Notes under the pieces: model-generated
Database searches by the model: none
What the model was told of the DNA's origin: nothing
Seen by the model: the letters and a program-made list of their open reading frames with translations, nothing else
Part shown: piece by piece, positions 47,439-57,598 of the stretch
Layout: every line of letters starts with the position of its first letter
Numbering within the stretch: position 1 is the stretch's first letter
Translations under genes and position numbers: made by a program
Assembly (NCBI RefSeq): GCF_000814765.1
Contig: NZ_JWIC01000010.1
Coordinates: 382,001-446,000, forward strand
Direction of reading: 5' to 3'
Source: Pseudoalteromonas luteoviolacea
GTDB lineage: Bacteria > Pseudomonadota > Gammaproteobacteria > Enterobacterales > Alteromonadaceae
DNA: 64,000 nt

Positions 47439-48707
47439 TCAGCTGGTGCACTGTTCAAGCATTTTGTTTGATTTGGTGCAAGCGGTAACAGCACTATTAC
47501 GGCCTTGCGCTTTGGCCTGATATAGCGCTTTATCCGCATGGCGCATCACTTCACTTAAAGTTGAAAATTCACATTTTGCAATGCCGATACTCAAGGTACA
47601 CCGCAGTCGATGCTCATCCACATGAAAAATGTTATCCGCAAACTTCATACGAAAGTTGTCAAAAACCGCTTGGGCTTTGCGCATATCACTCTCAGCTAAC
47701 AATACCGCAAATTCTTCTCCGCCCACGCGTGATACTAGGCTATCAGAAAATGACTCATTCAGAAGCTGCGCCACTTGTGTCAAAATGCTATCCCCGCCCA
47801 AATGACCATATTGATCATTGATTTCTTTGAATAGGTCAAGATCAAGTAAAGCCAAGCAACTATGATCTAAGCCTGTTTTAAGTAAGCGATCCATTTGTTG
47901 ACAAAAGTAACGTCGATTGTATAAACCAGTCAGATAATCTCTGTGAGCATAGTCTTTTATCTCAGCAATCAAGTTAAGTTGTTCCATGGTTTGCATTACA
48001 CGGCAATGGAATTCTTCATTCATAAATGGCTTCATCAGAAAGTCATTTGCACCGTATTTAATAAACTTTGCAGACAATCCATGGGTCCCTGCACCAGATA
48101 ACCCAACTATGGCCAAATCATCTCTACCACGGAAATTACGAACCGCTTTTACGAGTTCAAAACCGTCCATCGTAGGCATCGCATAGTCAGTTAATAGCAG
48201 TTTCACATCATGATCAGCCTTAAGCATAGTGAGTGCTTGCTCACCATCTTGAGCCTCAAAAACGGTAAAAAGTTGTTTTTCTAGCATTTGCCTCATAACC
48301 GCTCGGCTAATCATCGAGTCATCGGCGATCAGTGCCTTGCAACCTTGGTTACGCAATAATCGGCTAACCAGTTTAATTGCATATAAGTAGGAATCACGGT
48401 TATCTTTGATCACATAGTCGACTACACCCATTTCCAGCATTTGTTGTCGACTGTACTCATCAATTTTAGAAGTCAGTACTACTGTGGGAACGTTCTGGCT
48501 CAAAGTTAATTGCACCACTTCGGCGTCCATTGCATCGGGCAATGTTAAATCTACCAAGGCCAAAGTGTAGCGATTACTCGCAAGTAGCGCTTTACTTTCC
48601 TTGAGAGACCAAGCAAAGTCTATGTCGACATTTAAATATTGTGATGCCAAATGGCGTAAGATTTGTTGAACAACCTTACTATCTTCAACAATTAATACTT
48701 TTTGCAT
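47439..48707 (-). CDS. Diguanylate cyclase with two receiver domains
   Basis: Two-component output protein of 422 residues with the order REC-REC-GGDEF. REC1 (about 2-118) has phosphoacceptor Asp53 in LALVDLTLP. REC2 (about 124-245) has D-D near 130 and the Asp in LLLTDYAMPTMDGFEL near 173-188. The GGDEF domain (about 255-415) has RDYLTGLYNRRYF and the active-site GGEEF, so it should make cyclic di-GMP. No RxxD inhibitory site precedes GGEEF (SDSLVSRV is found). No histidine kinase is adjacent. WspR/PleD-like architecture. Confidence 0.93.
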   Translation of the reverse strand: MQKVLIVEDSKVVQQILRHLASQYLNVDIDFAWSLKESKALLASNRYTLALVDLTLPDAMDAEVVQLTLSQNVPTVVLTSKIDEYSRQQMLEMGVVDYVIKDNRDSYLYAIKLVSRLLRNQGCKALIADDSMISRAVMRQMLEKQLFTVFEAQDGEQALTMLKADHDVKLLLTDYAMPTMDGFELVKAVRNFRGRDDLAIVGLSGAGTHGLSAKFIKYGANDFLMKPFMNEEFHCRVMQTMEQLNLIAEIKDYAHRDYLTGLYNRRYFCQQMDRLLKTGLDHSCLALLDLDLFKEINDQYGHLGGDSILTQVAQLLNESFSDSLVSRVGGEEFAVLLAESDMRKAQAVFDNFRMKFADNIFHVDEHRLRCTLSIGIAKCEFSTLSEVMRHADKALYQAKAQGRNSAVTACTKSNKMLEQCTS

Positions 48708-48953
48708 GGAAACTTTCTCTAATGACTACAATGAGAGCGTAGTTAAACAAGAATTTAACAGAGCTAAATACTTTAATACTACAGACATAAGGGTGAAATA
48801 TACGCGATTTTTGTGACAAAAAAAACCTGCATCGCCCCTAAATGGTAAACAAATTGTAATGGGCTGCAAATATTGCGGTTTAGTCTCATTGACTTTGAAT
48901 TCAGCATTAAAAAAGCTTTAAATGTAAGCTGGAAGAGAATACCGAGGAACCCC

Positions 48954-50477
48954 ATGACAGCCGTACCCAAAATAATATCAGGTCTCATATTACTGTGTAT
49001 CAGTACGCTCAGCAGTGCAAATAGTAATACAAACGCTCAATTAAGCTTTGACATAGATCATCAGGTCACGACAAAACATAAAACAACCATCAATGGTTCA
49101 AAACTAAATTACTCCGTATCAACAGGCACGCAGCCATTGTGGGATAATGAAGGCCACCCTATTGCTTCTTTACACTATACCTACTACAAAAAAGATAAAG
49201 TAAAAGACATAGCTAAGCGTCCACTGCTTATTTCATTCAATGGCGGACCTGGCTCAGCGTCAGTCTGGATGCATATCGCTTACACTGGCCCACGCGTGCT
49301 CAAAATAGACGATGAAGGCTACCCGCTGCAACCGTATGGTTTAAAAGATAACCCCTACTCCGTTCTAGACACAACCGATATTGTTTTTGTTAACCCAGTT
49401 AACACGGGTTATTCAAGAGTATTGCCTGACAAACAAGGTAAAATGCCAAGCAAAGAGTTTCAACAAAAACAATTTTTTGGCGTCAATGCGGACGTAAAAT
49501 ATCTTGCAGCGTGGCTCAATACCTTTATCAATCGTCATGACAGAGCACTGTCCCCTAAATTTTTAATTGGTGAAAGTTATGGTACAACACGCGTTGCAGG
49601 ACTAGCGCATGAGTTACAAAATCAGCAATGGATGTATTTAAATGGTGTGATTTTAGTTTCTCCTACAGATATTGGGATAAAACGCGATGGTCCTGTCAAA
49701 GCAGCTAATCGCTTACCTTATTTTGCTGCAACAGCGTGGTACCACAACGCGTTAGATAGCCAACTTCAAAATAAAGACTTACTTGAAGTGTTAGAAGAGG
49801 TGGAAGCTTATACGCTTAATACCTATCTGCCTGCACTTGCCAAAGGCGCGATGATCAGTGCTGAAGAAAAACATGCCGTTACCGCTCAAGTTGCTAAATA
49901 TTCTGGCTTAACAGAACGATTTGTCGCACAGAATAATTTAGATATCCCAACAGCAGCATTTTGGAAAGAACTGCTTCGTGATAGAGAGTTAACCATCGGT
50001 AGACTCGACTCAAGGTACTTGGGCATTGATAAACGTGCTGCCGGTGACATCCCTGATTACTGGCCCGAGCTCACTTCTTGGTTGCATTCATTTACGCCAG
50101 CTATTAACCACTACTTCCGCCAAGAGCTCAATTACAAAACAGATATAAAATACAATATGTTTGGCCCTGTCCGCCCATGGGATAGAACCAAAAATACTGT
50201 GGGTGAACGCTTACGTTTAGCGATGGCACAAAACCCTTATTTGCACGTGATGGTGCAATCAGGGTATTACGACGGCGCAACTAACTACTTTGATGGTAAA
50301 TATAATCTATGGCACTTAGATCCGAGTGGTAAAATGAAAGATAGACTGAGTTTTAAAGGTTATCGCTCTGGTCATATGATGTACCTTCGCTATGAAGATC
50401 TAAGGCTTTCTAACGAAGACTTAAGAGCATTTATAAATCAAGCTTTACCGAAATCAGGTCAAGCTGCCAAGTATTAA
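48954..50477 (+). CDS. Secreted serine carboxypeptidase, family S10
   Basis: Exported alpha/beta-hydrolase of the S10 serine carboxypeptidase family, 507 residues from ATG 48954 (GAGGA nine bases upstream). An N-terminal signal peptide (about 1-22) is followed by the oxyanion segment FNGGPGSAS (95-103), the nucleophile elbow GESYG (206-210, Ser208) and the catalytic Asp region SGYYDGATNYF. The His is in GYRSGHMMYL. The open frame to 48873 lacks a signal peptide. It should trim C-terminal residues from peptides in the periplasm or outside. Stand-alone gene with its own terminator. Confidence 0.93.
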   Translation: MTAVPKIISGLILLCISTLSSANSNTNAQLSFDIDHQVTTKHKTTINGSKLNYSVSTGTQPLWDNEGHPIASLHYTYYKKDKVKDIAKRPLLISFNGGPGSASVWMHIAYTGPRVLKIDDEGYPLQPYGLKDNPYSVLDTTDIVFVNPVNTGYSRVLPDKQGKMPSKEFQQKQFFGVNADVKYLAAWLNTFINRHDRALSPKFLIGESYGTTRVAGLAHELQNQQWMYLNGVILVSPTDIGIKRDGPVKAANRLPYFAATAWYHNALDSQLQNKDLLEVLEEVEAYTLNTYLPALAKGAMISAEEKHAVTAQVAKYSGLTERFVAQNNLDIPTAAFWKELLRDRELTIGRLDSRYLGIDKRAAGDIPDYWPELTSWLHSFTPAINHYFRQELNYKTDIKYNMFGPVRPWDRTKNTVGERLRLAMAQNPYLHVMVQSGYYDGATNYFDGKYNLWHLDPSGKMKDRLSFKGYRSGHMMYLRYEDLRLSNEDLRAFINQALPKSGQAAKY

Positions 50478-50484
50478 TGTTGTC

Positions 50485-50510
50485 GAAGTGGAGGCCTTCC
50501 CTCCACTTTC
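50485..50510 (+). terminator. Terminator after the S10 peptidase gene
   Basis: AAGTGGAGG-CCTT-CCCTCCACTTTCTT shortly after the stop; the T-run is interrupted. Confidence 0.65.
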
Positions 50511-50674
50511 TTGCTCCAATCCACTGTTCAATACATTTCTTATACCATCCTCGACCGGTAGACAGCACTCATTTCAAATACGTCAATTGCGATAAATCAC
50601 TCTCGTAGATTTATTCAATGCTTCCGATGGCTTTTTGGGTATACTCTTCCTATTAGAAAAAAATGAGATCATCT

Positions 50675-51217
50675 ATGAGTGACCAATTTAGAGTTGTTTT
50701 TGTCGGATTTAATGCTGATACAGACAGCCAAAATGCGATGGAAAGCTTAGCCACAAAGCTAGGTGTGTCAAAGCAAAAAGTTATTGCATTTACGCAGGGA
50801 AAACCACTATTTGGTGCAACTGATAAAAACAAGTGTTTAAAGCAAGCTAAACTTTTAGCCATTTACGGATTTCAAAGTAAAGTACAGCCTCAGCAAAGCA
50901 ATATGCAGAGTGCTCCAGTTGCTAATAATGCAGCGAATGAGCGTGTATTTGAAGCCCTCGATTATATCACCAGTAGCCTAATCAGAATTGAAGAAAAGCT
51001 AGAAGAGCTTGAGCAAAGAATTGATGGGAATGAAAAAAGCGGTGATGAAAAAGAGGAAGAGCAATGGCAAAGTGATGAACTTTTCGATGAACTTGACTTA
51101 GATACCGAGCCAAAACCAAAGTCCAAAAGACTGCTTTATGTACTACTTGCCATTTTATTTATCTTACTCATCATATTGGGTTTCAGTTTGGCTTTCCCTG
51201 AAATGGTGCAGTTCTAA
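50675..51217 (+). CDS. Unknown C-terminal-anchored protein
   Basis: I do not recognise the family. The 180-residue product has a small N-terminal globular domain (about 1-70: RVVFVGFNADTD..., then SLATKLGVSKQKV) and a Gln/Asn-rich linker. An acidic coiled-coil segment (RIEEKLEELEQRID near 103-116, then EEEQWQSDELFDELDLD) follows, and a single hydrophobic anchor ends the protein (about 152-173). An upstream ATG at 50663 adds four residues. The stop codon overlaps the ATG of the 5-formyl-THF cyclo-ligase (TAATG), indicating one operon. A tail-anchored inner-membrane protein facing the cytoplasm is inferred. Confidence 0.75.
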   Translation: MSDQFRVVFVGFNADTDSQNAMESLATKLGVSKQKVIAFTQGKPLFGATDKNKCLKQAKLLAIYGFQSKVQPQQSNMQSAPVANNAANERVFEALDYITSSLIRIEEKLEELEQRIDGNEKSGDEKEEEQWQSDELFDELDLDTEPKPKSKRLLYVLLAILFILLIILGFSLAFPEMVQF

Positions 51218-51837
51218 TGAAAGAAAATTCAAGTTGTAACTTGGAAAAGGCACAAGTAAGAAAAAAAATTCGTACATCTATACGAAAAAAAAGAAATTCT
51301 CTGGATGAAAATTTTCAATCTAAAGCAGAATATGACTTAAATATTAATTTTGTTCAACATATAACCCCCCCAAAAAACACCCGGATTGGGGTCTATTTAC
51401 CCAATGACGGAGAATTGAGAACAAACCTTTTAATTCAATCACTTTGGGATAATAAAACGGATGTTTTCCTACCTGTAATTCACCCTTTTAGCGGCACAAC
51501 TTTACTGTTCCAAAAATATGAAAAAAACTCAACCATGAGCCAAAACCGCTATGCTATCTTAGAACCTAAATTGAATTGTAGTGAAATTTGCCCATTAGAG
51601 CAGCTAGATTATTTGTTAATGCCATTAGTCGCATTTGACGGGCAAGGCAACAGGTTAGGCATGGGTGGCGGCTATTACGACCGAACACTTGCCAATTATT
51701 ATAATCAGGGGTGGAGCAAGCCACAGTTAATTGGATTAGCGCATGACTGCCAGAAGGTCAGTCAACTGCCGGTTGAGGCGTGGGATGTGCCTTTACCCGC
51801 AATATTAACGCCTAGCCAATATTACCAGTGGCGATAA
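51217..51837 (+). CDS. ygfA: 5-formyltetrahydrofolate cyclo-ligase
   Basis: Converts 5-formyl-THF to 5,10-methenyl-THF with ATP. The 206-residue protein has the Lys-rich N terminus of the family (AQVRKKIRTSIRKKRNSL, about 12-29), GVYLPNDGELRT near 58-69 and the signature LVAFDGQGNRLGMGGGYYDR near 137-156. Translationally coupled to the preceding unknown gene. In many gammaproteobacteria ygfA lies beside 6S RNA and zapA; neither is seen here. Confidence 0.94.
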   Translation: MKENSSCNLEKAQVRKKIRTSIRKKRNSLDENFQSKAEYDLNINFVQHITPPKNTRIGVYLPNDGELRTNLLIQSLWDNKTDVFLPVIHPFSGTTLLFQKYEKNSTMSQNRYAILEPKLNCSEICPLEQLDYLLMPLVAFDGQGNRLGMGGGYYDRTLANYYNQGWSKPQLIGLAHDCQKVSQLPVEAWDVPLPAILTPSQYYQWR

Positions 51838-51946
51838 GTGTATTTGTTCCTGAAATTCACGCTTAAGAGTGTAATTATTTGTCATACAATTCGAGTGTTT
51901 AAGCGTATAATCTCAACCAATTAAAAGACAACAAAGTGATTACGTT

Positions 51947-52600
51947 ATGACACAAGATGAAATGAAAAAAGCAGCTGCGTGGGCTGCACTAGAGCATGTA
52001 GAAGAAAATACCATTGTTGGTGTGGGCACAGGGTCTACTGTGAATCACTTTATTGATGCTTTAGGCAGCATCAAAGATGACATTAAAGGCGCCGTTTCTA
52101 GCTCAGAAGCATCAACCGAGAAACTCAAAGCACTCGGTATTGAAGTTTTTGAACTGAATGATGTTACACAGCTTGATGTGTATGTAGATGGTGCTGATGA
52201 AATCAACGAGCATGGACACATGATTAAAGGCGGCGGCGCTGCACTGACACGTGAAAAAATCGTTGCTGCGGTTGCAAAAAAATTCGTATGTATCGTCGAT
52301 CAGAGCAAACATGTTAGCACGCTGGGGAATTTCCCACTGCCAGTAGAAGTGATTCCGATGGCACGCAGCTATGTTGCTAGAGAGTTGCTGAAGCTTGGCG
52401 GAGATCCAGTTTACCGCCATGGTGTAACTACCGATAACGGTAACGTCATTTTAGACGTTCATGGATTAAATATTACGGATCCGAAAGCGTTAGAAGAACA
52501 GATCAACCAAATCGTCGGTGTTGTCACTAATGGGCTATTTGCTCACCGAGGTGCAAACACCGTAATTACAGGGACACCACAGGGTCCACAAACTAGGTAA
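51947..52600 (+). CDS. rpiA: Ribose-5-phosphate isomerase A
   Basis: Interconverts ribose-5-phosphate and ribulose-5-phosphate. The 217-residue protein (E. coli 219) has [13 protein letters not shown] (near 22-34), [11 protein letters not shown] near 46-56, [11 protein letters not shown] near 77-87 and [15 protein letters not shown] near 92-106 with the catalytic Glu. It is followed 12 bp later by serA, so the two are probably one transcript. rpiA-serA adjacency is also known from E. coli. Confidence 0.96.
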   Translation: MTQDEMKKAAAWAALEHVEENTIVGVGTGSTVNHFIDALGSIKDDIKGAVSSSEASTEKLKALGIEVFELNDVTQLDVYVDGADEINEHGHMIKGGGAALTREKIVAAVAKKFVCIVDQSKHVSTLGNFPLPVEVIPMARSYVARELLKLGGDPVYRHGVTTDNGNVILDVHGLNITDPKALEEQINQIVGVVTNGLFAHRGANTVITGTPQGPQTR

Positions 52601-52612
52601 TAGGAATGAGTC

Positions 52613-53842
52613 ATGAGTAAGGTATCTTTGTCTAAAGATAAAATTAAAATATTATTGTTAGAAGGCGTGCACCAAAGTGCCGTAGAGACATTAAAGCGCA
52701 ATGGATACAGTAATATAGAGTACCTCAAGACATCGCTACCTGAAAATGAATTAATCGAGCGTATCAAACACGTTCATTTCGTCGGTATACGCTCGCGCAC
52801 ACACCTTTCTGAAAACGTATTAAATGCAGCAGAAAAACTTGTCGCTATTGGGTGCTTTTGTATTGGTACTAACCAAGTTGACTTAGATGCGGCTAAACGC
52901 CGTGGTATTGCTGTCTTTAACGCTCCATTCTCTAACACCCGCTCAGTCGCAGAATTAGTGTTGGGTGAAATCTTATTATTGCTTCGTGGTATTCCAAAGC
53001 GAAACGCAATGGCACACCGCGGTCAATGGTTTAAATCAGCAATTGGCTCTTTCGAAGCGCGTGGAAAAACATTGGGCATCATTGGTTATGGTCACATTGG
53101 TACACAGCTTGGGATCATGGCTGAAAATATCGGTATGAAGGTCGAGTTTTACGACATAGAGGATAAACTGACACTCGGTAACGCACAGCAAGTTCAAAAC
53201 CTAACACAATTACTCCAACGTGCAGACGTGATCAGTTTGCATGTACCTGAAACGCCACAAACTAAAAACTTGATTGGTATGGCTGAAATTGAAGTCATGA
53301 AACAAGGCGCAATCTTGATCAATGCATCACGTGGTACCGTCGTGGATATCGACGCACTCGCAGAAGCTCTTCAACATGAAAAGCTCGCTGGCGCTGCCAT
53401 CGATGTATTCCCTGTTGAGCCCAAATCAAATGATGAAGAGTTTGTATCTCCACTTAGAGAGTTCGACAATGTCATTTTGACACCTCATGTAGGGGGATCA
53501 ACCCAAGAAGCACAAGAGAATATTGGTATTGAAGTTGCTGGAAAGTTAGCCAAGTATTCTGACAACGGCTCAACAGTCACGGCAGTCAATTTCCCTGAAG
53601 TATCACTACCAGAACTGTCAAATCGTAGTCGTTTATTGCATGTCCATGAAAATAGACCTGGTGTACTTACGCAAATCAACCAAGCCTTCGCACAGCATGG
53701 TATCAATATCGCTGCACAGTATCTGCAAACAGATGACTGTATTGGTTATGTTGTTATTGATGTTGATAGTGATCACTCAGAAGTTGCTTTAAAAGAATTG
53801 AGTGCGGTAGAAGGGACTATTAGAGCACGTATCCTGCACTAA
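52613..53842 (+). CDS. serA: D-3-phosphoglycerate dehydrogenase
   Basis: First step of serine synthesis: oxidises 3-phosphoglycerate with NAD+. The 409-residue length (E. coli 410) and sequence place it in the short SerA class. Landmarks are FVGIRSRTHLSENVL (near 55-69), the NAD motif LGIIGYGHIGTQLG near 151-164, INASRGTVVDIDAL with catalytic residues nearby, and the His/Glu pair in LTPHVGGSTQEAQENIG. A C-terminal ACT domain (about 335-409; LHVHENRPGVLTQIN) suggests serine feedback. Confidence 0.96.
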   Translation: MSKVSLSKDKIKILLLEGVHQSAVETLKRNGYSNIEYLKTSLPENELIERIKHVHFVGIRSRTHLSENVLNAAEKLVAIGCFCIGTNQVDLDAAKRRGIAVFNAPFSNTRSVAELVLGEILLLLRGIPKRNAMAHRGQWFKSAIGSFEARGKTLGIIGYGHIGTQLGIMAENIGMKVEFYDIEDKLTLGNAQQVQNLTQLLQRADVISLHVPETPQTKNLIGMAEIEVMKQGAILINASRGTVVDIDALAEALQHEKLAGAAIDVFPVEPKSNDEEFVSPLREFDNVILTPHVGGSTQEAQENIGIEVAGKLAKYSDNGSTVTAVNFPEVSLPELSNRSRLLHVHENRPGVLTQINQAFAQHGINIAAQYLQTDDCIGYVVIDVDSDHSEVALKELSAVEGTIRARILH

Positions 53843-53868
53843 GTTTCTTCATACAAATGAACATAATC

Positions 53869-53893
53869 AAGCTGGTAAATCGCCAGCTTTTTA
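53869..53893 (+). terminator. Intrinsic terminator of serA
   Basis: AAGCTGG-TAAATCG-CCAGCTTTTTATT about 27 bases after the stop. Confidence 0.85.
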
Positions 53894-53917
53894 TTGCCTC
53901 AATCAATGAGAAAAAAC

Positions 53918-53948
53918 AAAAAAAGCTGCCTTAAAAGCAGCTTTTTTT
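53918..53948 (-). terminator. Intrinsic terminator of mdh
   Basis: Minus-strand AAAAAGCTGC-TTTTAAG-GCAGCTTTTTTTG, 17 bases past the mdh stop. It is back to back with the serA terminator. Confidence 0.88.
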
Positions 53949-53965
53949 AGTGTAATAACTTGGCA

Positions 53966-54901
53966 TTAAGCCATGAAATCAACACCTTCTTTGATGTCTT
54001 TTTCTAGCGTCGCTAGCATGTCGTCTTTTGCTTTTTGCTCAAACGCACTTAGTTCACCGTATGGTAAAAGCTCTTCAACACCATTTTTGCCTAGACGGAT
54101 AGGCTGTGCAAAGAACTCAGCATCGCCAGTGTTACCTTCAACATATGCGTACTCAAATACGTTTTCTTCGCCTTGAAGACCTTTAACAAGTGAGAAGCAG
54201 AAACGTGCTGCAGCTGCACCCATTGAAAGCGTTGCAGAACCGCCACCCGCTTTCGCTTCAACAACTTCAGTACCTGCGTTTTGGATACGCTTAGTAAGAG
54301 AAGCAACTTCCTCATCAGAGAACTCAACGCCTTCAACTTGAGAAAGTAAAGGTAGGATTGTCGTGCCAGAGTGACCACCAATAACTGGTACTTTAACTTC
54401 TGATACGTCTAGACCTTTAAGCTCAGCGATGAATGTTTCAGCGCGGATAACGTCAAGTGTAGTTACACCGAATACGCGTGCAGCATCATAAGTGCCCGCT
54501 TTTTTGAATACTTCTCGTACAATTGGTACTGTGCCATTTACTGGGTTTGTGATGATACCAACAAACGCTTTAGGACAGTTTTTAACGATACCTTCAGCTA
54601 GAGTTCTAACGATACTCGCGTTAACGTTAAACAGATCCGCACGGTCCATACCAGGCTTACGTGGCATACCAGCAGGGATCAAAACGATGTCTGCACCCGC
54701 TAGAGCAGGATCTAGGTCATCTTTACCGTAACCAGCTACTGATACAGCTGTTGGGATGTGAGAAAGATCAACCGCAACACCAGGAACAACTGGTGCAACA
54801 TCATATAGTGCTAGCTCAGAGCCTGCAGGCAAACCGTTTTTAAGCAGAAGTGACAACGCTTGACCGATACCACCAGCGGCACCTAATACAGCAACTTTCA
54901 T
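53966..54901 (-). CDS. mdh: Malate dehydrogenase (NAD)
   Basis: TCA-cycle enzyme that oxidises malate to oxaloacetate. From ATG 54901 (GGAGA seven bases upstream) the 311-residue protein starts [20 protein letters not shown] with the NAD-binding glycines. It has [15 protein letters not shown] with the substrate arginines and a catalytic VIGGHSG His segment near 175. The 40-codon extension to 55021 lacks family features. Divergent from argR, as in E. coli. Confidence 0.97.
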   Translation of the reverse strand: MKVAVLGAAGGIGQALSLLLKNGLPAGSELALYDVAPVVPGVAVDLSHIPTAVSVAGYGKDDLDPALAGADIVLIPAGMPRKPGMDRADLFNVNASIVRTLAEGIVKNCPKAFVGIITNPVNGTVPIVREVFKKAGTYDAARVFGVTTLDVIRAETFIAELKGLDVSEVKVPVIGGHSGTTILPLLSQVEGVEFSDEEVASLTKRIQNAGTEVVEAKAGGGSATLSMGAAAARFCFSLVKGLQGEENVFEYAYVEGNTGDAEFFAQPIRLGKNGVEELLPYGELSAFEQKAKDDMLATLEKDIKEGVDFMA

Positions 54902-55142
54902 TATAATTCTCCATATATTGAAGGTAGGAATTTTGTGTGCTGTAAAGATAATGAAAAGCGAGAGTAAAGACAAATTTATCCGCGTTATTTTCGAGATTTT
55001 TTCGACTATAGTTGTAAACAAGAGACAACTTTTTGCAATTTGTCTTTACGATACACCATGAAAATTACTCCATCGTGAAAATTTGGGTAACGGTTGGGAT
55101 TTGTGTAAAATCGGACAACCAAAATTAATTGAAGAGATGTAT

Positions 55143-55610
55143 ATGCAAGCGCAAGACAAACAAGAAGCCTTAGTTAAAGCCTTTAAAGCACTTTTGAGAG
55201 AGGAAAACTTTGGTTCTCAGGGCGAAATAGTTGATGCGCTAAAAGATCAAGGCTTTGATAACATAAGCCAAAGTAAAGTATCACGAATGTTAAGTAAGTT
55301 TGGCGCGGTACGGACCAGAAATGCCAAACAAGAAATGGTTTACTGTCTACCCGCTGAGATGGGTGTACCAACTGCAAAAAGTCCGCTTAGGCAACTGGTT
55401 ATCGACATCATGCACAATGAGATGATGATTATCATAAGAACCAGCCCAGGTGCGGCGCAATTAATCGCAAGGCTACTTGACTCATTAGGTAGTGCCGATG
55501 GGGTACTTGGCACAATTGCTGGTGATGACACGATTTTTATTGCCCCAGCAAAAGTATCTGAAATTGACGAGACTTTAGATAAAGTAAAAACGTTATTCGA
55601 TAACGTGTGA
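55143..55610 (+). CDS. argR: Arginine repressor ArgR
   Basis: Hexameric arginine-responsive regulator; also a cofactor in Xer recombination at plasmid sites. From ATG 55143 (GAAGAG six bases upstream) the protein has 155 residues. The winged-helix domain contains [20 protein letters not shown] (near 25-44) with recognition helix [11 protein letters not shown]. The oligomerisation/arginine domain has [14 protein letters not shown] and [10 protein letters not shown]. An ATG at 55137 lacks space for a ribosome site. Clear ARG boxes are not seen in the mdh-argR gap. Confidence 0.95.
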   Translation: MQAQDKQEALVKAFKALLREENFGSQGEIVDALKDQGFDNISQSKVSRMLSKFGAVRTRNAKQEMVYCLPAEMGVPTAKSPLRQLVIDIMHNEMMIIIRTSPGAAQLIARLLDSLGSADGVLGTIAGDDTIFIAPAKVSEIDETLDKVKTLFDNV

Positions 55611-55612
55611 TC

Positions 55613-56542
55613 TTAATCGTCCTTCACTGTTTGCGCCATCTCTGTCAAAAATTGCAAAGATGGTGCAAAAAAAGATGCACCCATATCTGCTTCAGAGTAA
55701 TCAAGTAGCGGGTCATAGCAATCTTGCCCTGACAATAAACCAAAACGACTCATCAACACTGTCTCAAAAGCATTACCATGGGCTGCACAACTCAAATTTA
55801 TGCTCCCTTGCTCAAACACATCCCCAAATGGCATGCTTTGGTCTAACAATAACACCAACCCTTCAGCATCCTTCAATTCTGCTCTACTGGCGTGACTGAA
55901 TGCTGCTTTAGGCTCAATCAGCTTATTGTCCAAACGCGTGCGCCCCATTAAAGTCTCTTGCTCTTCAATGGGCAGTTGTTGCCACCGAGACAAATCAAAC
56001 TTTACCCGTTGAATGTGGATATAGCTCCCTTGATGGTCCATGCCTTCTGGATTATCGACTAAGGCGACTTTACGCTTGAAGCGACCATGAGGCGATTCGC
56101 TCGCGTAAATAAAACCATTAAAATTTCGCCCGTCCAAAAAACGGAAACCGCGTACGTGCGCGACGAGCTCGACACACCCACCCAGCATATGTATGACGCT
56201 TTGTGCAAATAAATGATTTACATCTTCTCTGTCCGAGCGAATGACATACAACAAATCAAAGGGCTGACTATGGATCAAATGATCAGTTGAACGAATATGA
56301 GGAAAGCTTTTCAGCTCTGGTGGTATGAATTCTGGATAGATATGTGGCCAGTACTGAGCGCCAATTGCAACAAAACTGCTGAGCATTGATTCAGAGAATC
56401 GATCGCTTAACTCATCTTGTAATCGCCCAGCCTGTGCTAATGCTTCTCGCACAGCTTCATCTTGCCCTTCAAGTACATTGAAGAATAAATGTAAGCCATG
56501 CAAATTTGCTTCTGCACAAATCCCCGATTGCGGTTGGGCCAT
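55613..56542 (-). CDS. DyP-type haem peroxidase (YfeX-like)
   Basis: Dye-decolourising peroxidase of 309 residues without a signal peptide, so a cytoplasmic type like YfeX. The ferredoxin-like fold shows the distal-site segment GFRFLDGRNF (near 131-140, the Asp of the GxxDG motif) and the proximal haem ligand region FSHASRAE near 214-221, with an Arg in KPAAFSHASR-like context. It is the last gene of the fbpABC operon (24-bp gap, AAGGAAAAGG before the ATG). This suggests a role in iron or haem handling, but the substrate is unknown. Convergent with argR with a 2-bp gap. Confidence 0.9.
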   Translation of the reverse strand: MAQPQSGICAEANLHGLHLFFNVLEGQDEAVREALAQAGRLQDELSDRFSESMLSSFVAIGAQYWPHIYPEFIPPELKSFPHIRSTDHLIHSQPFDLLYVIRSDREDVNHLFAQSVIHMLGGCVELVAHVRGFRFLDGRNFNGFIYASESPHGRFKRKVALVDNPEGMDHQGSYIHIQRVKFDLSRWQQLPIEEQETLMGRTRLDNKLIEPKAAFSHASRAELKDAEGLVLLLDQSMPFGDVFEQGSINLSCAAHGNAFETVLMSRFGLLSGQDCYDPLLDYSEADMGASFFAPSLQFLTEMAQTVKDD

Positions 56543-56566
56543 ACCTTTTCCTTATCGTTAATCGCT

Positions 56567-57598
56567 CTAAGAAAAGAAATTTACCGCATGAGGCTTAATT
56601 TTTAAAGAGATAGGTTTAGACAAATCTAACGGATTGTCTGCAGGCTTGGCAATTTCTAACTGCTGACCTTGCAATTCGATAGCGTATAAATACTCTGTAC
56701 CCACAAACCTCTCTTGATTGACTTTTATTTCGCCATGGTCGGTATTAAACAATTCAATATGGCTTGGTCTAACAAATATTTTGCCTTTATGCTCCACATC
56801 GCTTTGCTGTGTTAGTGAACTCACTTGCCCAAACTGTGTGCTAAATGCGCCATTGCCCGCATGTGTCGCGTCTAGATAAATTCCCTGACCTAAAAACTCG
56901 GCAACCACCTGATTTTTAGGTTGATGAAACAGCTCTGTTGGACACCCTAATTGGGCAATTTGGCCTTGATGCATAATGGCCAACCTATCTGAAAAAGCAA
57001 ATGCCTCATCTTTTGAGTGGCTAACAAAAATCGCAGAAACTTTTTGATCTTTAATAATACTTCTTATATCACTGATCAACTGAAACCTAACTTGCGCATC
57101 AATATTTGAAAACGGCTCATCTAACAACAATAAACTCGGCCGATATGCCAACGCCCTAGCAATTGCAACACGTTGTTGCTGACCACCAGAAAGCTCATGA
57201 GGAAAACGCGCAGCATAGGCACCTAAATGTACAAGCTCTAACATTTCAGATACGCGAGCTTGCTTTTCATCACGACTCAACTTCCCCAAACCAAAGGCCA
57301 CATTTTGTGCAACCGTTAGATGCGGAAATAACGCATAATCCTGAAACATCATACCAACATTTCGATGCTGTGGCGCGACAAAGCGCTTGCCATCATTCAC
57401 CGTATTTTGGCCGATGGTTATCACGCCTTGCTGTGGTCTGATCAAACCCGCAATGGCTTTTAGAGTGGTTGTTTTACCGCAACCACTGGCCCCCAATAAA
57501 CAGACAATTTCATTTTCTTTCACCTGTAGATCAAGGTTATCGATCACGGCATGTCCATCGTAACTATATTGCAAGGATTCAATAGCAAGGCTGTACAT
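56567..57598 (-). CDS. fbpC: Iron(III) ABC transporter, ATP-binding protein
   Basis: ATPase of the ferric iron importer, 343 residues. Walker A GASGCGKTT (36-44), signature LSGGQQQR near 135-142, Walker B LLLLDEPFSN near 155-164, and a C-terminal regulatory domain (about 240-343) of the FbpC/MalK TOBE type. It overlaps the permease stop by one base. The order binding protein-permease-ATPase matches fbpABC/afuABC. Confidence 0.92.
   Translation of the reverse strand: MYSLAIESLQYSYDGHAVIDNLDLQVKENEIVCLLGASGCGKTTTLKAIAGLIRPQQGVITIGQNTVNDGKRFVAPQHRNVGMMFQDYALFPHLTVAQNVAFGLGKLSRDEKQARVSEMLELVHLGAYAARFPHELSGGQQQRVAIARALAYRPSLLLLDEPFSNIDAQVRFQLISDIRSIIKDQKVSAIFVSHSKDEAFAFSDRLAIMHQGQIAQLGCPTELFHQPKNQVVAEFLGQGIYLDATHAGNGAFSTQFGQVSSLTQQSDVEHKGKIFVRPSHIELFNTDHGEIKVNQERFVGTEYLYAIELQGQQLEIAKPADNPLDLSKPISLKIKPHAVNFFS

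Noticed and set aside
54902-55142. ARG boxes between mdh and argR
   Set aside because: Runs such as GTGAAAATT are present, but no pair of 18-bp ARG boxes fits the consensus by eye.
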